Shown here one piece after another: positions 1 to 8,046 of a stretch of DNA of 64,000 bases. The stretch lies in the NCBI RefSeq assembly GCF_013410875.1, contig NZ_JACCCU010000001.1, positions 1 through 64,000 on the forward strand, read 5' to 3'. The position numbers were made by a program, and so were the translations under genes. The notes under the pieces were generated by a model that worked only from the letters and a program-made list of their open reading frames with translations, searched no databases and had not been told where the DNA came from. Every line of letters starts with the position of its first letter. Position 1 is the first letter of the stretch. The DNA comes from Tunturiibacter empetritectus (GTDB taxonomy: Bacteria > Acidobacteriota > Terriglobia > Terriglobales > Acidobacteriaceae).

Positions 1-44
1 AACGCATCCCGGATCCGTTCATACTGCGCTTCTGTCAGTTCCAT
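1..44 (-). CDS. Transposase, IS5 family, N-terminal fragment (runs off the window)
   Basis: Fourteen codons are visible, reading MELTEAQYERIRDA from an ATG at 42-44. This matches the usual opening of IS5-family DDE transposases (MELTEAQ.ERI...), which cut and paste the element. The rest, including the DDE catalytic core, lies off the left edge, so activity cannot be judged. The gene is transcribed out of the window, away from the broken TonB-domain gene. The identification rests on a short but characteristic stretch. Confidence 0.55.
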   Translation of the reverse strand, partial: MELTEAQYERIRDA

Positions 45-95
45 CGGTAAGACCAGACTAACAGAAAACTAGAACATAGCGTGAACACGCCCTAG
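1..95. mobile_element. End of an IS5-type insertion sequence (continues off the left edge)
   Basis: The left edge holds the start of a transposase gene on the minus strand, preceded by about 45 bp of leader and an outer end reading GGGCGTGTTCACGC on the minus strand. The element stops at a CTAG tetranucleotide (92-95), which fits the YTAR target preference of the IS5 subgroup. The gene beyond it is cut in mid-domain. The other end and the second CTAG copy lie outside the window, so the duplication is inferred. Confidence 0.6.
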
Positions 96-242
96 GAAGA
101 TCATCGTTCCACTCACACGCGCGGCGTTCGCGATGGGCGGGTAGAGTAGCGGTATCGTTTCTTTGATCGACGTGAGACCACAGGGTGGTTGCTGAGCAAA
201 GCTTGTTGCTGAGAGGGCAAGCAGTAGAAAGATTTTATTCAT
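69..242 (-). pseudogene. Secreted TonB C-terminal-domain protein, broken by the IS
   Basis: An ATG at 240-242 opens a signal peptide (MNKIFLLLALSATSFAQ) followed by a mature part containing YPPIANAARVSGTMIF. This is the opening of the TonB C-terminal domain (pattern YPP.A..A...GTV), which in energy transducers contacts outer-membrane receptors. After this the frame runs through the IS end (GRVHAMF) to a stop at 69-71, giving 57 residues. The domain normally needs about 80, so the product is truncated and non-functional. Small secreted proteins with a lone TonB domain are frequent in Acidobacteriota. The remainder should lie on the far side of the IS. Confidence 0.65.
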
Positions 243-328
243 GTTGGAAGGCTTTCAGTCTAACTGCTCATGCTGATGAGGTTGGAGCAAACCAACGAAA
301 ACCATGCTGCCAGTGGGAAGAGACGCAT

Positions 329-362
329 AAAAAAAGCTCCTACTTTGGGTCAAAGTGGGAGC
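329..362 (-). terminator. Hairpin with T-run; terminator on minus strand or RBS-masking stem on plus strand
   Basis: Arms 336-347 and 351-362 pair over 12 bp around a 3-nt loop. On the minus strand the stem is followed by seven T (329-335), the form of an intrinsic terminator with one A.C mismatch. On the plus strand that mismatch becomes a G.U pair. There the stem buries the GGGAG (357-361) that would serve as ribosome binding site for the ATG at 366. No minus-strand gene lies upstream to be terminated. Confidence 0.55.
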
Positions 363-365
363 ACA

Positions 366-803
366 ATGACGTGCATGAGAACACTCACCCTGAAGACGCT
401 GCCGTGGAAGGGGCTGCTGGTGTGGGGGATCTTTGGTTTTGCGTTTGCGATGATTCCGCTCGTCTTTGCCCTGACGGGGGATGATCTGGGCGAAACGGGC
501 CGGGGGTTTAAAGAGGTGATCGAACGAGGAGATGTCTACCTGATCTGTGTGGCCCTGGTTGGGGACAGTCTGGGACGATTCGTGATGATCCGCAAGAAGA
601 CGATCTGGGACATATTGACGGTTGGCATTGTGATCGCATACACCGTCATGGTTTCGTTTGAGTTTGGGGTGATCAGCACGATGCTCCATATCGAGACGAC
701 GAAGGCGATGATTCCTAAAGGCCTGGTTCAGATGCACAGCTGGTACTACGGGATTGGGGTATTGATTCTTGGGTGCGCGGCCGTAATAAGGACGGCGGAG
801 TGA
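366..803 (+). CDS. Hypothetical four-helix membrane protein
   Basis: I do not recognise a family. The 145-residue product has four hydrophobic segments at roughly residues 15-35, 50-68, 73-96 and 124-140, with short polar loops, so it should be an inner-membrane protein. The start at 366 is chosen for the GGGAG just upstream. An ATG at 375 is possible, and so is a longer form from 270. The next gene starts one base after the stop, and its ribosome site overlaps this gene's end, so the two form an operon and are probably translated in series. No catalytic motif is visible. Confidence 0.55.
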   Translation: MTCMRTLTLKTLPWKGLLVWGIFGFAFAMIPLVFALTGDDLGETGRGFKEVIERGDVYLICVALVGDSLGRFVMIRKKTIWDILTVGIVIAYTVMVSFEFGVISTMLHIETTKAMIPKGLVQMHSWYYGIGVLILGCAAVIRTAE

Positions 804-804
804 G

Positions 805-1068
805 ATGACGTGGATCGATTTCAAGTCGGGGTTCGCGCTGGTGGGGTCGCTGGTTGTGCTGGCGGGAAGCCTTGATTCGCGGATGAGAGAGCGGAAGGAG
901 GAGCCTGAGGATCCGGAGAGTCCGCGAGAGCAGCCGAAGCCTGAGACGCCTCGTGATAATGGCGAGCCCCAGGCGACATGGGTTCCTAAGGCTGATGACA
1001 TGAAGACAGTGCAGGAGGTTAAGACCTCAAAGCTCCTTGACGTGTCACATGGACGGAATCCCAAGTAG
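805..1068 (+). CDS. Hypothetical small membrane-anchored protein
   Basis: An 87-residue product with one N-terminal hydrophobic segment (about residues 10-24) followed by a charged tail rich in Glu, Pro and Arg (RMRERKEEPEDPESPREQPK). This suggests a single-pass protein with a disordered cytoplasmic or periplasmic tail. The ribosome site GGAGTGAG spans the stop of the preceding membrane protein, which argues for translational coupling. A partner role with that protein is an inference from the spacing. No family is recognised. Confidence 0.45.
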   Translation: MTWIDFKSGFALVGSLVVLAGSLDSRMRERKEEPEDPESPREQPKPETPRDNGEPQATWVPKADDMKTVQEVKTSKLLDVSHGRNPK

Positions 1069-1231
1069 GCCTTGACTGGTCGCTGGATTGACTGGTCAAC
1101 GGATTGACCAGGATCTTCTCGTTGAAAAAATCCCTTTTACTTGTGCGATCTGATGATTCGCTTCTGGTGGTGGCTTGCCTGAAGAGAGTTATCCGCTGAT
1201 GATGGCTGTGTGGTTTGGGGAGGCTTTGCGG

Positions 1232-2155
1232 ATGCGGCGAGTTTTGTTCGGTTTGGTCGTGGTGTGTTTTTGTGGCGTGGGTTGGTCGCAATCTACGAGT
1301 TGGCCTGCGGGGCCTGAGCATGCGGTGGTGGCGCTGTGGCCGCAGGGGGCTCCGGGGGTGAAGACGGCGACGGGAGCGGAGGGGGAGACTTCGACGGCGG
1401 CCAGTCCGCTGATGGCGGGGAGATGGGTGGCGCGGGTGGGGAATGTGTCGGTGCCTACGCTGACGGTGTATGAGCCGAAGGGTGCGGGCGATGGGACTGG
1501 GGTGGTGGTGTTTCCGGGGGGCGCGTACAAGATTCTGGCGATGGACCTGGAGGGGACCGAGGTTTGCGATTGGCTGAACTCGCGGGGCGTGGCTTGTTTT
1601 CTGCTGAAGTATCGGGTGCCGGATACGGGGCCTTATCCGAAGTCGGACGAGGCGCTGGAGGATGCGCAGAGGGCGGTGGGGTTGGTGCGGGAGCATGCGG
1701 CGGAGTGGAAGGTGGATGCGAAGAAGATTGGGGTGCTGGGATTTTCTGCAGGCGGGCATCTGGCGGCGGCGTTGAGTACTCACTATGAGACGAGGCTATA
1801 TCGGCGGGTGGATGCGGCGGATAAGTTGAGCTGCAGGCCGGACTTTGCGGTGGTGGTGTATCCGGGGTACCTGGCGGATGCGGAGAATGGGATGAAGTTC
1901 AGCGCGGATATTCCGGTGACCAAGGACACGCCGCCTACGTTTCTGGTACAGGCGGAGGATGATACGGTGCATGTGGAGAATGCGGTGGAGTACTTTCTGG
2001 CGCTGAAGAGCGCGGGTGTTCCGACGGAGCTGCATGTGTATGCCGAGGGTGGGCATGGGTATGGGCTGCGGCGGACGAAGCTTCCGGTGACGGGGTGGCC
2101 GGAGCTGGTGGATGTATGGATGAAGACGATTGGGGTGACGCCTAAGGTGCACTGA
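1232..2155 (+). CDS. Secreted alpha/beta hydrolase, acetyl-xylan-esterase/BD-FAE type
   Basis: A 307-residue alpha/beta-hydrolase with signal peptide (MRRVLFGLVVVCFCGVGWSQ). It has an oxyanion-hole loop PGGAY at about 95-99, a nucleophile elbow GFSAGG with Ser about 172, acid AEDD at about 242-244 and base GGHGYG with His about 275. The architecture is that of carbohydrate esterases near CE7/BD-FAE, which remove acyl groups from plant polysaccharides in the periplasm or outside the cell. The exact substrate cannot be read from sequence. The start at 1232 is set by GGGGAGG eight bases upstream. The gene stands alone, facing the convergent acyltransferase. Confidence 0.75.
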   Translation: MRRVLFGLVVVCFCGVGWSQSTSWPAGPEHAVVALWPQGAPGVKTATGAEGETSTAASPLMAGRWVARVGNVSVPTLTVYEPKGAGDGTGVVVFPGGAYKILAMDLEGTEVCDWLNSRGVACFLLKYRVPDTGPYPKSDEALEDAQRAVGLVREHAAEWKVDAKKIGVLGFSAGGHLAAALSTHYETRLYRRVDAADKLSCRPDFAVVVYPGYLADAENGMKFSADIPVTKDTPPTFLVQAEDDTVHVENAVEYFLALKSAGVPTELHVYAEGGHGYGLRRTKLPVTGWPELVDVWMKTIGVTPKVH

Positions 2156-2245
2156 GCAGTGCGCCCGTTCTTTCGAAAACGCTGAACGGCGAAGGCGACT
2201 GGCGGTCAGCGTTGAAGAGCGGCGGGCTTCTGATTGGGGGATGGT

Positions 2246-3384
2246 TCAGAGAGAGAGAAGCTTTTTCTTGCCGAGGCGTTGGCCCTGGCGGATGAAAGGT
2301 TCCTCAACCCATGCGCAGAAGAGCCATGAGAGGGTGAGGGTTGCGATGAGGTAAATGGGAAATTGTCCCCAAGGAGAGAGCGCGTTGTGGAGCGAGAAGG
2401 TGAGTGCGAGAAGTACGGGGACGTGCATGAGATAGAGGCTGTAAGATGGACCGGTGATTCGTTGAGGCCCAGGACGATAAATCCGATCGCTCCTGCTGCT
2501 ACGAGCCACTCGGCTGAGGTCATGGTCCAGGGACGGCGATAGTCCCACAGAAAGGGGATGCTGAGGTTGTAGAGGAGGAAAGAAGCGAGGCCGATGCCGA
2601 TGCGAATGGCGATGGGCAAAGAACAGAATCGCGCTGAGATGGTTTTTAGATGCCTGGCCAGAAGAATTCCGAAGATGAAGAAGGCGGTGTAGTGAACGGT
2701 TCTCAAGAGGCCGGTGGCCTGGTCTGTTTGGGGATACAGGCGAAGCACAACAAACTCGGTGAGCGATAGAGCGACTGCGAGGAGGAGAGCGATGCGGGTT
2801 CGCACTCGAAGGATGAGGAGGGCGAGGAAGGGAAAGAAGATGGAGATTCGCATCTCAACGATAAGCGACCAGATAACGAAGTTGAACTGCTGCCAGTTGT
2901 AGAAGCCGAGGAAGGCGATGTGCTGGAGGACGAGGGTCCAACGGACGGGCTCGGACCAGAAGGCTGAGGCCCATTTACCGTGCCCGAGGTTGCCGTGCCA
3001 CTTTGCGGCGCCGGCGACGGAGAGGGCCAGCGCGGCGAGATAGGGTCCGTAGATGCGAAGGATGCGGCGGGCGAGGAATATGGGATAGGGCTGGCCGCGG
3101 CCTAGAAGGTAGGGGAAGGACAGGACCAGGCCGCTGAGAATGAAGAAGAGCATGACGGCTTCGTGTCCGGCGTAGAGCGGATAGAAGAGCAGGGTGAGAT
3201 GAAGCTGGTGCCAGAGGGGTCCGTGTGTGGGCCAGGGCCAGGCGGGCCACATGAGGATGAAGTGGTGAAAGACAACGACGAGGGAGGCCAAGCCGCGAAG
3301 CGAGTCGAGCTCACGCAGCCGAGGTTGCGGGTCGGCGCCAACTGCGGGCGTTAATGGCGTGCAGGTTGGTGAAGCGACGGCCAC
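2246..3384 (-). pseudogene. Acyltransferase 3 family membrane protein with a frameshift near the C-terminus
   Basis: The product begins after a GTG at 3384 with GAGGA seven bases upstream. It carries the family's opening RLRELDSLRGLASLVVVFHHF-type segment and about nine hydrophobic helices. Such proteins O-acylate sugars or cell-surface glycans at the inner membrane. At about 2455-2465 the reading frame changes. The conserved ending (GPSYSLYLMHVPVL... WVEEPFIRQG) continues in another minus frame to a stop near 2246, while the original frame runs on as nonsense to 2206. A one-base deletion, real or a sequencing error, explains this. If real, the last two helices are lost. Confidence 0.7.
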
Positions 3385-3758
3385 GGAGCTTTCCTCACGG
3401 TGCGCGAAGACAGATCGGCACAAAGACGGTGACGAAACTACAGTTGCTGGGGCCTGGGATCGAGGGAACGAGGGGAGAATACCATACGGCGGACGGCAAA
3501 AGATTGCGCAGCCCGCTTGTTTTGCTGACTCACAAATCTCTCGTCGCGCCTGGCTTGTGCGAAGTGGCGAGCGAGGTTCGCGCGTGATCAGCTATGACTG
3601 TGAGGCGGCGAAGTGAGTGTGTTTTCGAGCGGGGACTTCTTCGGAAGTTGTGGCGGAGGCAGGTGGGGTCGGATATGCTGATCGCTACTCCGGTATCAAA
3701 TTTTGCTGAAGGTTTTTTGACCATTTTGCTTGATCATTTTTTAGACGAAAGGTAAACC
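3385..3758. other. Intergenic stretch, nothing recognised
   Basis: About 370 bp lie between the divergent acyltransferase and holin-like genes. The right end becomes AT-rich just before 3759 and should hold the promoter of the holin-like gene, whose ribosome site is GAAAGG. Short open frames here have no coding character. I see no repeats or RNA structures. Confidence 0.4.
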
Positions 3759-4115
3759 ATGCTTCGTTTGCTTTTGCACTGGATTTTGAATGCTGTGGCT
3801 CTGCTGGTGGTGGCGCACTTTGTTGAGGGCTTCGACGTGAGTAACTTCGTGTCGGCATTGATCGCGGTGGTGGTGATTGGGTTGTTCAACGCGACGCTCG
3901 GGTTGCTGCTGAAGATCATTACGCTGCCGCTGGGGATTCTGACGTTTGGGATCTTTTTTCTCGTGATCAATGCGGTGATTCTGTGGTTCTCGAGCAAGTT
4001 TGTGCCTGGGTTTGCGGTGACGACGTTCAAGGCGGCGTTTCTGGGGGCGCTGGCGTTGGCGGTGCTGCATTTACTGTTTGGATTCTTTGGTTCTGCGATG
4101 AAGAAACGGTCTTAG
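3759..4115 (+). CDS. Phage-holin-family-4 (YvlD-like) membrane protein
   Basis: A 118-residue protein with four hydrophobic helices and the family pattern WILNAVALLVV, NATLGLLLKIITLPL and LVINAVILW. This is the Phage_holin_4_2 (PF04020, YvlD-like) family. Despite the name these are chromosomal inner-membrane proteins of unclear role, in some bacteria linked to envelope stress. No phage genes are nearby, so a lysis role is unlikely. It precedes the DUF4239-like membrane gene by 26 bp and probably shares its transcript. Ribosome site GAAAGG lies seven bases before the ATG. Confidence 0.8.
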   Translation: MLRLLLHWILNAVALLVVAHFVEGFDVSNFVSALIAVVVIGLFNATLGLLLKIITLPLGILTFGIFFLVINAVILWFSSKFVPGFAVTTFKAAFLGALALAVLHLLFGFFGSAMKKRS

Positions 4116-4141
4116 GCAGGGACAATTCTGGAGAGTAGCGT

Positions 4142-4903
4142 GTGAGGAATCCTTTGGACTATCCTTTGCTGATATTTGTAACTGCATTTGTGCTTTTGTG
4201 GTTTGCGGCCTGGGTGGGCGGACAGATCAGCCAGCGGCGGCGGGATTTGACCGATGAGCTGCGAACCGACTTTGGGGTGGTGCTGGCCGCTACGCTGACT
4301 CTGCTGGGGTTGATTATCGGGTTCAGCTTTTCAATGGCGACGGCGCGGTATGACCAGAGGAAGACTTCGGAGGAGGCCGAGGCCAATGCGATTGGGACCG
4401 AGTATGTGAGGGCGGATCTGCTGCCGGCGGCGGAGGGTGCCGAGGTGCGGGCGCTGCTGAGGCAGTATACGGATCTGCGGATTCGGTTTTACAGGACGCG
4501 GGATGCGTGGGAGCTTCGGCGGATCGATGCGGATACGACGCGGGTGCAGGGGGAGCTTTGGGCGGCGGCTTCGAAGCCTGCGATGGAGCAGCCTTCGCCG
4601 GTGATTGCGCTGGCAGTGGTCGGAATGAACGATGTGCTGAACTCGCAGGGGTACACGCAGGCGGCGTGGTGGAACCGGATTCCGGTGGCGGCTTGGGCGT
4701 TGATGTTTGCGATAGCGATCTTTTGCAATGGGCTGCTGGGGTATGGGGCTCGGCAGATGGAGCCGAGGCTGTTTATGGTGTTGCCGCTGGTGGTGGCGGT
4801 GGCGTTCTTTTTGATTGCGGATATTGATAGCCCGCGGGGTGGGGTGATTCGGGTGCATCCGCAGAATCTTGAGAGTTTGCGCGTTGGGTTGGGGGCGGAG
4901 TAG
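4142..4903 (+). CDS. DUF4239 (bestrophin-like) membrane protein
   Basis: A 253-residue protein with an N-terminal helix pair (about 8-25 and 48-68), a long soluble middle (about 70-170), and two C-terminal helices (about 180-230). The segment TLLGLIIGFSFSMATARYDQRK followed by EANAIGTEYVRADLLP is typical of DUF4239, a family described as resembling bestrophin channels. Function is not established. Translation starts at a GTG with GGAGAG six bases upstream. It follows the holin-like gene closely and is likely co-transcribed with it. Confidence 0.7.
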   Translation: MRNPLDYPLLIFVTAFVLLWFAAWVGGQISQRRRDLTDELRTDFGVVLAATLTLLGLIIGFSFSMATARYDQRKTSEEAEANAIGTEYVRADLLPAAEGAEVRALLRQYTDLRIRFYRTRDAWELRRIDADTTRVQGELWAAASKPAMEQPSPVIALAVVGMNDVLNSQGYTQAAWWNRIPVAAWALMFAIAIFCNGLLGYGARQMEPRLFMVLPLVVAVAFFLIADIDSPRGGVIRVHPQNLESLRVGLGAE

Positions 4904-5034
4904 TTGCAAGCGTCAAAACAGCACGACACGGGGGTCTCTCCACTGCGCGACGGACGATGAGACTATCCGTTGCTTCGGTCGAGATGACGGATTTTGTTTT
5001 GGGGCGCGGGATACTGCAAGAACAGACAACCGTT

Positions 5035-6519
5035 TTAGAAGTGATAGGTGATGTCTCCGGCTGCGATGAATTGGGTCTTTTTGGTGCCAAGGTCGTAGGC
5101 AGGGAGATTGTAGGAGTGCTCTAGGCGAATCTCGGGGCGGAAGAGAACGGTGTTGCCGATCCAGTGGCCGTAGCTGATGAGGTGCTCGGAGTATTTGGTG
5201 GTGTAGCCGGTGCGCTGGCCCTTGATGTCGTCGACGAACTCGTTGCGGATGGAGAGATAGTTTTTGTGGTTGAACTCTTTCTCGGTGTAGTTGACGATGG
5301 CGGCTTCGGGGGCGAAGCAGGTGCGTTCGCCGAAGGAGCAGAAGGCGCCGTTGGAACCGATCTCGGGCTTGATGGGGTTGGTTACGTTGCCGGCGATGTT
5401 GGGCACGTCGCGCTGGTACATGTACCAGGCCTCGGTGTCGGTGTGCCAGGTGGCGTTGATCTTGTGGTACCAGGTCTCGTAGTAGCCCTGCAGGTTGTTG
5501 TAGGCGTACTTGCCGTCGTTGAAGGAGTTGGCGCAGGTGTAGAGGGCGTCGCCGCCTTTGTGCCAGGTGTAGTCGACGCAGGCGGTGCCGGTGGGCTTGA
5601 CGTCCTTGGTCCAGGGAGCTACGTCGTTGCCTCCGGAGAATCCTGCCTGGACAAGCCAGTGGTCGGAGAGTTTGATGGAGGCGACGATGCCGGTCTGGGT
5701 GTAGGGGTCGATGGTGTAGAGGAGGGAGTGCGAGTAGGTGTAGTTGTTGGGGGCGAGCTGGGCTTCGATGTCGGGGAGCGAGATGTAGCGGCCCATGCGG
5801 ATGTTCATGCCCTTGGCGACGTGGGGGATGTAGAGGTCGAAGTAGAACATGACGGGGTCGTAGCCGTACTCGTGGTTTTCAAGCAGGAGCTGCTGGGAGA
5901 ATATGCCTTTTGAGGTGGTGTAGCGATAGTCCTGTCCCCAGAGCTGGGCGAAGCGGAAGCCGTAGTCAATGTGTTCGGTCTGGACGGTGTCGGGGAGGCG
6001 CTCGATAAAGAGGACCTGCTGGTCTGGCGTGATGCGGTTGGGATTGTAGTAGTAAGCTGCGGGTGAATTGGCGCTATCGCCTTTGTTGGAGGTGCTGATG
6101 TTGAAGCCTCCGTTGAGCCAGCCGTAGATTTTGGTGCGGGTTCGGTTCTGGTTGATGGCCTGCATGAGGGGATAGGTTTGGGTGTCTGGCGCGCCGAGGA
6201 CGGGGGTTCCGCCTACGCTGTAGTCGCTGCTGGGGAAGGGGGTGGAGTCGAGCGGTGCTGGGTAACCTCGGCGGACGGGGTCGGGTCCGGCGGGCTGGGT
6301 TGGGTGCCAGTCTTCTTTGTAAGCGTCGATGAGAGCTGGGAAGAATGGCTTGGGAGCGTCTGGAGTCGGCGTTGCGGATGATGCTGGGCTTGACGTGGCG
6401 CTTTGAGCGTTGAGTTGAGCGTTGAGTTGAGCGTTGATTTGATCCTGGGCTATCGCGGGAGCACAGAGCATGATCAAAAATGCATTTAGGAGTACGAGGC
6501 AGGCAGGCCATTCGCGCAT
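5035..6519 (-). CDS. Outer-membrane beta-barrel protein, BBP2 type
   Basis: A 494-residue protein with signal peptide (residues 1-24, ending APAIAQ), a low-complexity Gln/Ala/Ser/Pro linker (25-55) and then many alternating aromatic beta strands. It ends in ITYHF, with the terminal Phe needed for outer-membrane insertion. The segment KIYGWLNGGFNIS opens the barrel in the style of the putative beta-barrel porin-2 family (BBP2). It probably forms a pore or binds an outer-membrane ligand; substrate unknown. A 12-bp repeat in the linker region marks slippage. It stands alone, 220 bp downstream of pheS on the same strand. Confidence 0.7.
   Translation of the reverse strand: MREWPACLVLLNAFLIMLCAPAIAQDQINAQLNAQLNAQSATSSPASSATPTPDAPKPFFPALIDAYKEDWHPTQPAGPDPVRRGYPAPLDSTPFPSSDYSVGGTPVLGAPDTQTYPLMQAINQNRTRTKIYGWLNGGFNISTSNKGDSANSPAAYYYNPNRITPDQQVLFIERLPDTVQTEHIDYGFRFAQLWGQDYRYTTSKGIFSQQLLLENHEYGYDPVMFYFDLYIPHVAKGMNIRMGRYISLPDIEAQLAPNNYTYSHSLLYTIDPYTQTGIVASIKLSDHWLVQAGFSGGNDVAPWTKDVKPTGTACVDYTWHKGGDALYTCANSFNDGKYAYNNLQGYYETWYHKINATWHTDTEAWYMYQRDVPNIAGNVTNPIKPEIGSNGAFCSFGERTCFAPEAAIVNYTEKEFNHKNYLSIRNEFVDDIKGQRTGYTTKYSEHLISYGHWIGNTVLFRPEIRLEHSYNLPAYDLGTKKTQFIAAGDITYHF
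6407..6442. repeat. Three 12-bp tandem repeats inside the porin gene
   Basis: Units GCGTTGAGTTGA (6407-6418 and 6419-6430) and GCGTTGATTTGA (6431-6442) encode the AQLN repeats just after the signal peptide. Twelve bases keep the frame, so copy-number change would only lengthen or shorten the linker. Confidence 0.85.
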
Positions 6520-6739
6520 GAAGGACTGCTGCCTCCCTGGAGCAGCAATCGTCTCATTTGAACTTTCAGGGCGTAAAGGTTCGTTAGTTTGGCGTAAAGA
6601 ACTCGTAAGGATGCGTGGGGTGATGCTGGTGTCCTGCCGGACGGGCCGCCTGCGCGGCGAGCGGTCACTTCGTGACTTGTATACCTTGTCTAGGGGATGC
6701 GGGGTTTGTGGTCCTCGCGTTGCTCGGGTTTGAGTTTGG

Positions 6740-7924
6740 CTAGGCGAATTGCTCGAGGAAGCGCATGTCGCCTGAGTAAAAGTGGCCTATGTCGGAGACG
6801 CCGTGGAGCATCATGGCGATGCGCTCGACGCCCATGCCGAAGGCGAAGCCGGTAATCTTTTCGGGGTTGTAGGTGTTGTCTGCAGGGTTTATTTTGCGGC
6901 GCTCGGCGATGACTGCGGCGAAGACGGCGGGGTCGACCATGCCGCAACCCAGGAGCTCGATCCAGCCGGAGTGTTTGCACTTGCGGCAGCCCTTGCCTCC
7001 GCAGAAGATGCAGGAGATTTGGACGTCGGCGCTGGGTTCGGTGAAGGGGAAGAAGCTGGGGAAGAAACGGGTTTTGACGTCGGAGCCGAAGAGGGCCTTC
7101 ATGGCGTGGTCTAAAGTTCCTTTTAGATCCGAGAAAGTTATATTGGTGTCGACGCAGAGGCCCTCGATCTGATGGAAGATGGGGGAGTGGGTGGCGTCGG
7201 CGGCGTCGTTGCGGTGGACTTTGCCGGGGATGACGATGCGGATGGGTGGGGCCTGGGCGATCATGGTGCGGATCTGCACGGGGCTGGTGTGGGTGCGCAT
7301 GAGGAGGCGATCGCGGCTGGGGCGGGATTGCTGGTTCGCGATGACGAGGGTGTCCTGCGTGTCGCGGGCGGGGTGATTTTCGGGGAAGTTGAGGGCTTCG
7401 AAGTTGTAGAAGTCGGACTCGACCTGAGGGCCGAGGTTAGTGCTGTAGCCGAGATGATGGAAGACAGATACGATCTCGTGCATCGTTTTGAGGAGCGGAT
7501 GAGGGATGCCGGGGGCGCGGAGGGTACCGGGGAGGGTGATGTCAAGCGGGTGAGGATGCTTCTTGTTCTGGAGACTGGCTGCGATCGTTCCGCCTTGTGT
7601 GGCGTATTCGCTGACAAGTCCCGGTTCTGAGACGGGGACCTTCACCAGTCGTTCCGGAGACAACTGATATTCCACAAGTGCTTTAAGTTCGTTGAAGCGG
7701 ATGCCGAGGGCTTTTTTGGCCTCGGGTGGGGCGGATTTTAACCAGGCTTCGCTGATGAGCTTGAGACGGCCTTGTTTGCGGCCTAGCCAGTGGAGGCGGA
7801 AGGCTTCGGGGTCGGCGGCTGTCTCAGCGGCAGTGGTGCGGACTTCCTCGCTGAGGGTAATGAAGGCGGCTTCGAGGGTAGGCTCTTCATAGCCGGACAG
7901 ACTTGGGATGGTTTGTTCGCTCAT
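6740..7924 (-). CDS. pheS: Phenylalanine--tRNA ligase alpha subunit
   Basis: The 394-residue catalytic subunit of the (alpha-beta)2 enzyme that charges tRNA-Phe. An N-terminal helical arm (about 1-110) binds tRNA. The class II core contains motif 2 (NDAADATHSPIFHQIEG) and motif 3 (FAFGMGVERIAMML). A Cys-rich insert (CIFCGGKGCRKCKHSGW) looks like a small zinc-binding loop, and the family's GCGMVDP follows it. It is longer than the E. coli enzyme (327) because of the N-terminus and insert. pheT, commonly the next gene, is absent from this window; downstream lies the unrelated porin gene. Confidence 0.95.
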   Translation of the reverse strand: MSEQTIPSLSGYEEPTLEAAFITLSEEVRTTAAETAADPEAFRLHWLGRKQGRLKLISEAWLKSAPPEAKKALGIRFNELKALVEYQLSPERLVKVPVSEPGLVSEYATQGGTIAASLQNKKHPHPLDITLPGTLRAPGIPHPLLKTMHEIVSVFHHLGYSTNLGPQVESDFYNFEALNFPENHPARDTQDTLVIANQQSRPSRDRLLMRTHTSPVQIRTMIAQAPPIRIVIPGKVHRNDAADATHSPIFHQIEGLCVDTNITFSDLKGTLDHAMKALFGSDVKTRFFPSFFPFTEPSADVQISCIFCGGKGCRKCKHSGWIELLGCGMVDPAVFAAVIAERRKINPADNTYNPEKITGFAFGMGVERIAMMLHGVSDIGHFYSGDMRFLEQFA

Positions 7925-7993
7925 GGCTTCAATCTAATAAGTTTACAGACTTGTTGGCTGGCGGAGAAACGCGGTTGTGGCATGGCAAGAACT

Positions 7994-8028
7994 CCCCACC
8001 CTCTGCGGTGAGGCCGCAAAGAGTGGGG
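7994..8028 (-). terminator. Stem-loop between the GTWxG protein gene and pheS
   Basis: Fifteen-base arms (7994-8008 and 8014-8028) enclose a 5-nt loop. In minus-strand RNA all positions pair, two as G.U. In plus-strand RNA the same two positions are mismatches, so the structure belongs to the minus-strand transcript. No T-run follows. It may end the upstream gene's message or act in the pheS leader. Confidence 0.5.
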
Positions 8029-8046
8029 CAGCTAGTTCGTTTGAGA

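Noticed and set aside
255..1064. Long open frame on the minus strand opposite the two small plus-strand genes
   Set aside because: No recognisable domains and Arg/Ser/His-rich composition typical of antisense frames; the plus-strand pair has ribosome sites and membrane-protein character.
3759..4115. Prophage lysis gene suggested by the holin family name
   Set aside because: No other phage genes are near; the family is mostly chromosomal and the neighbour is a DUF4239 membrane protein.
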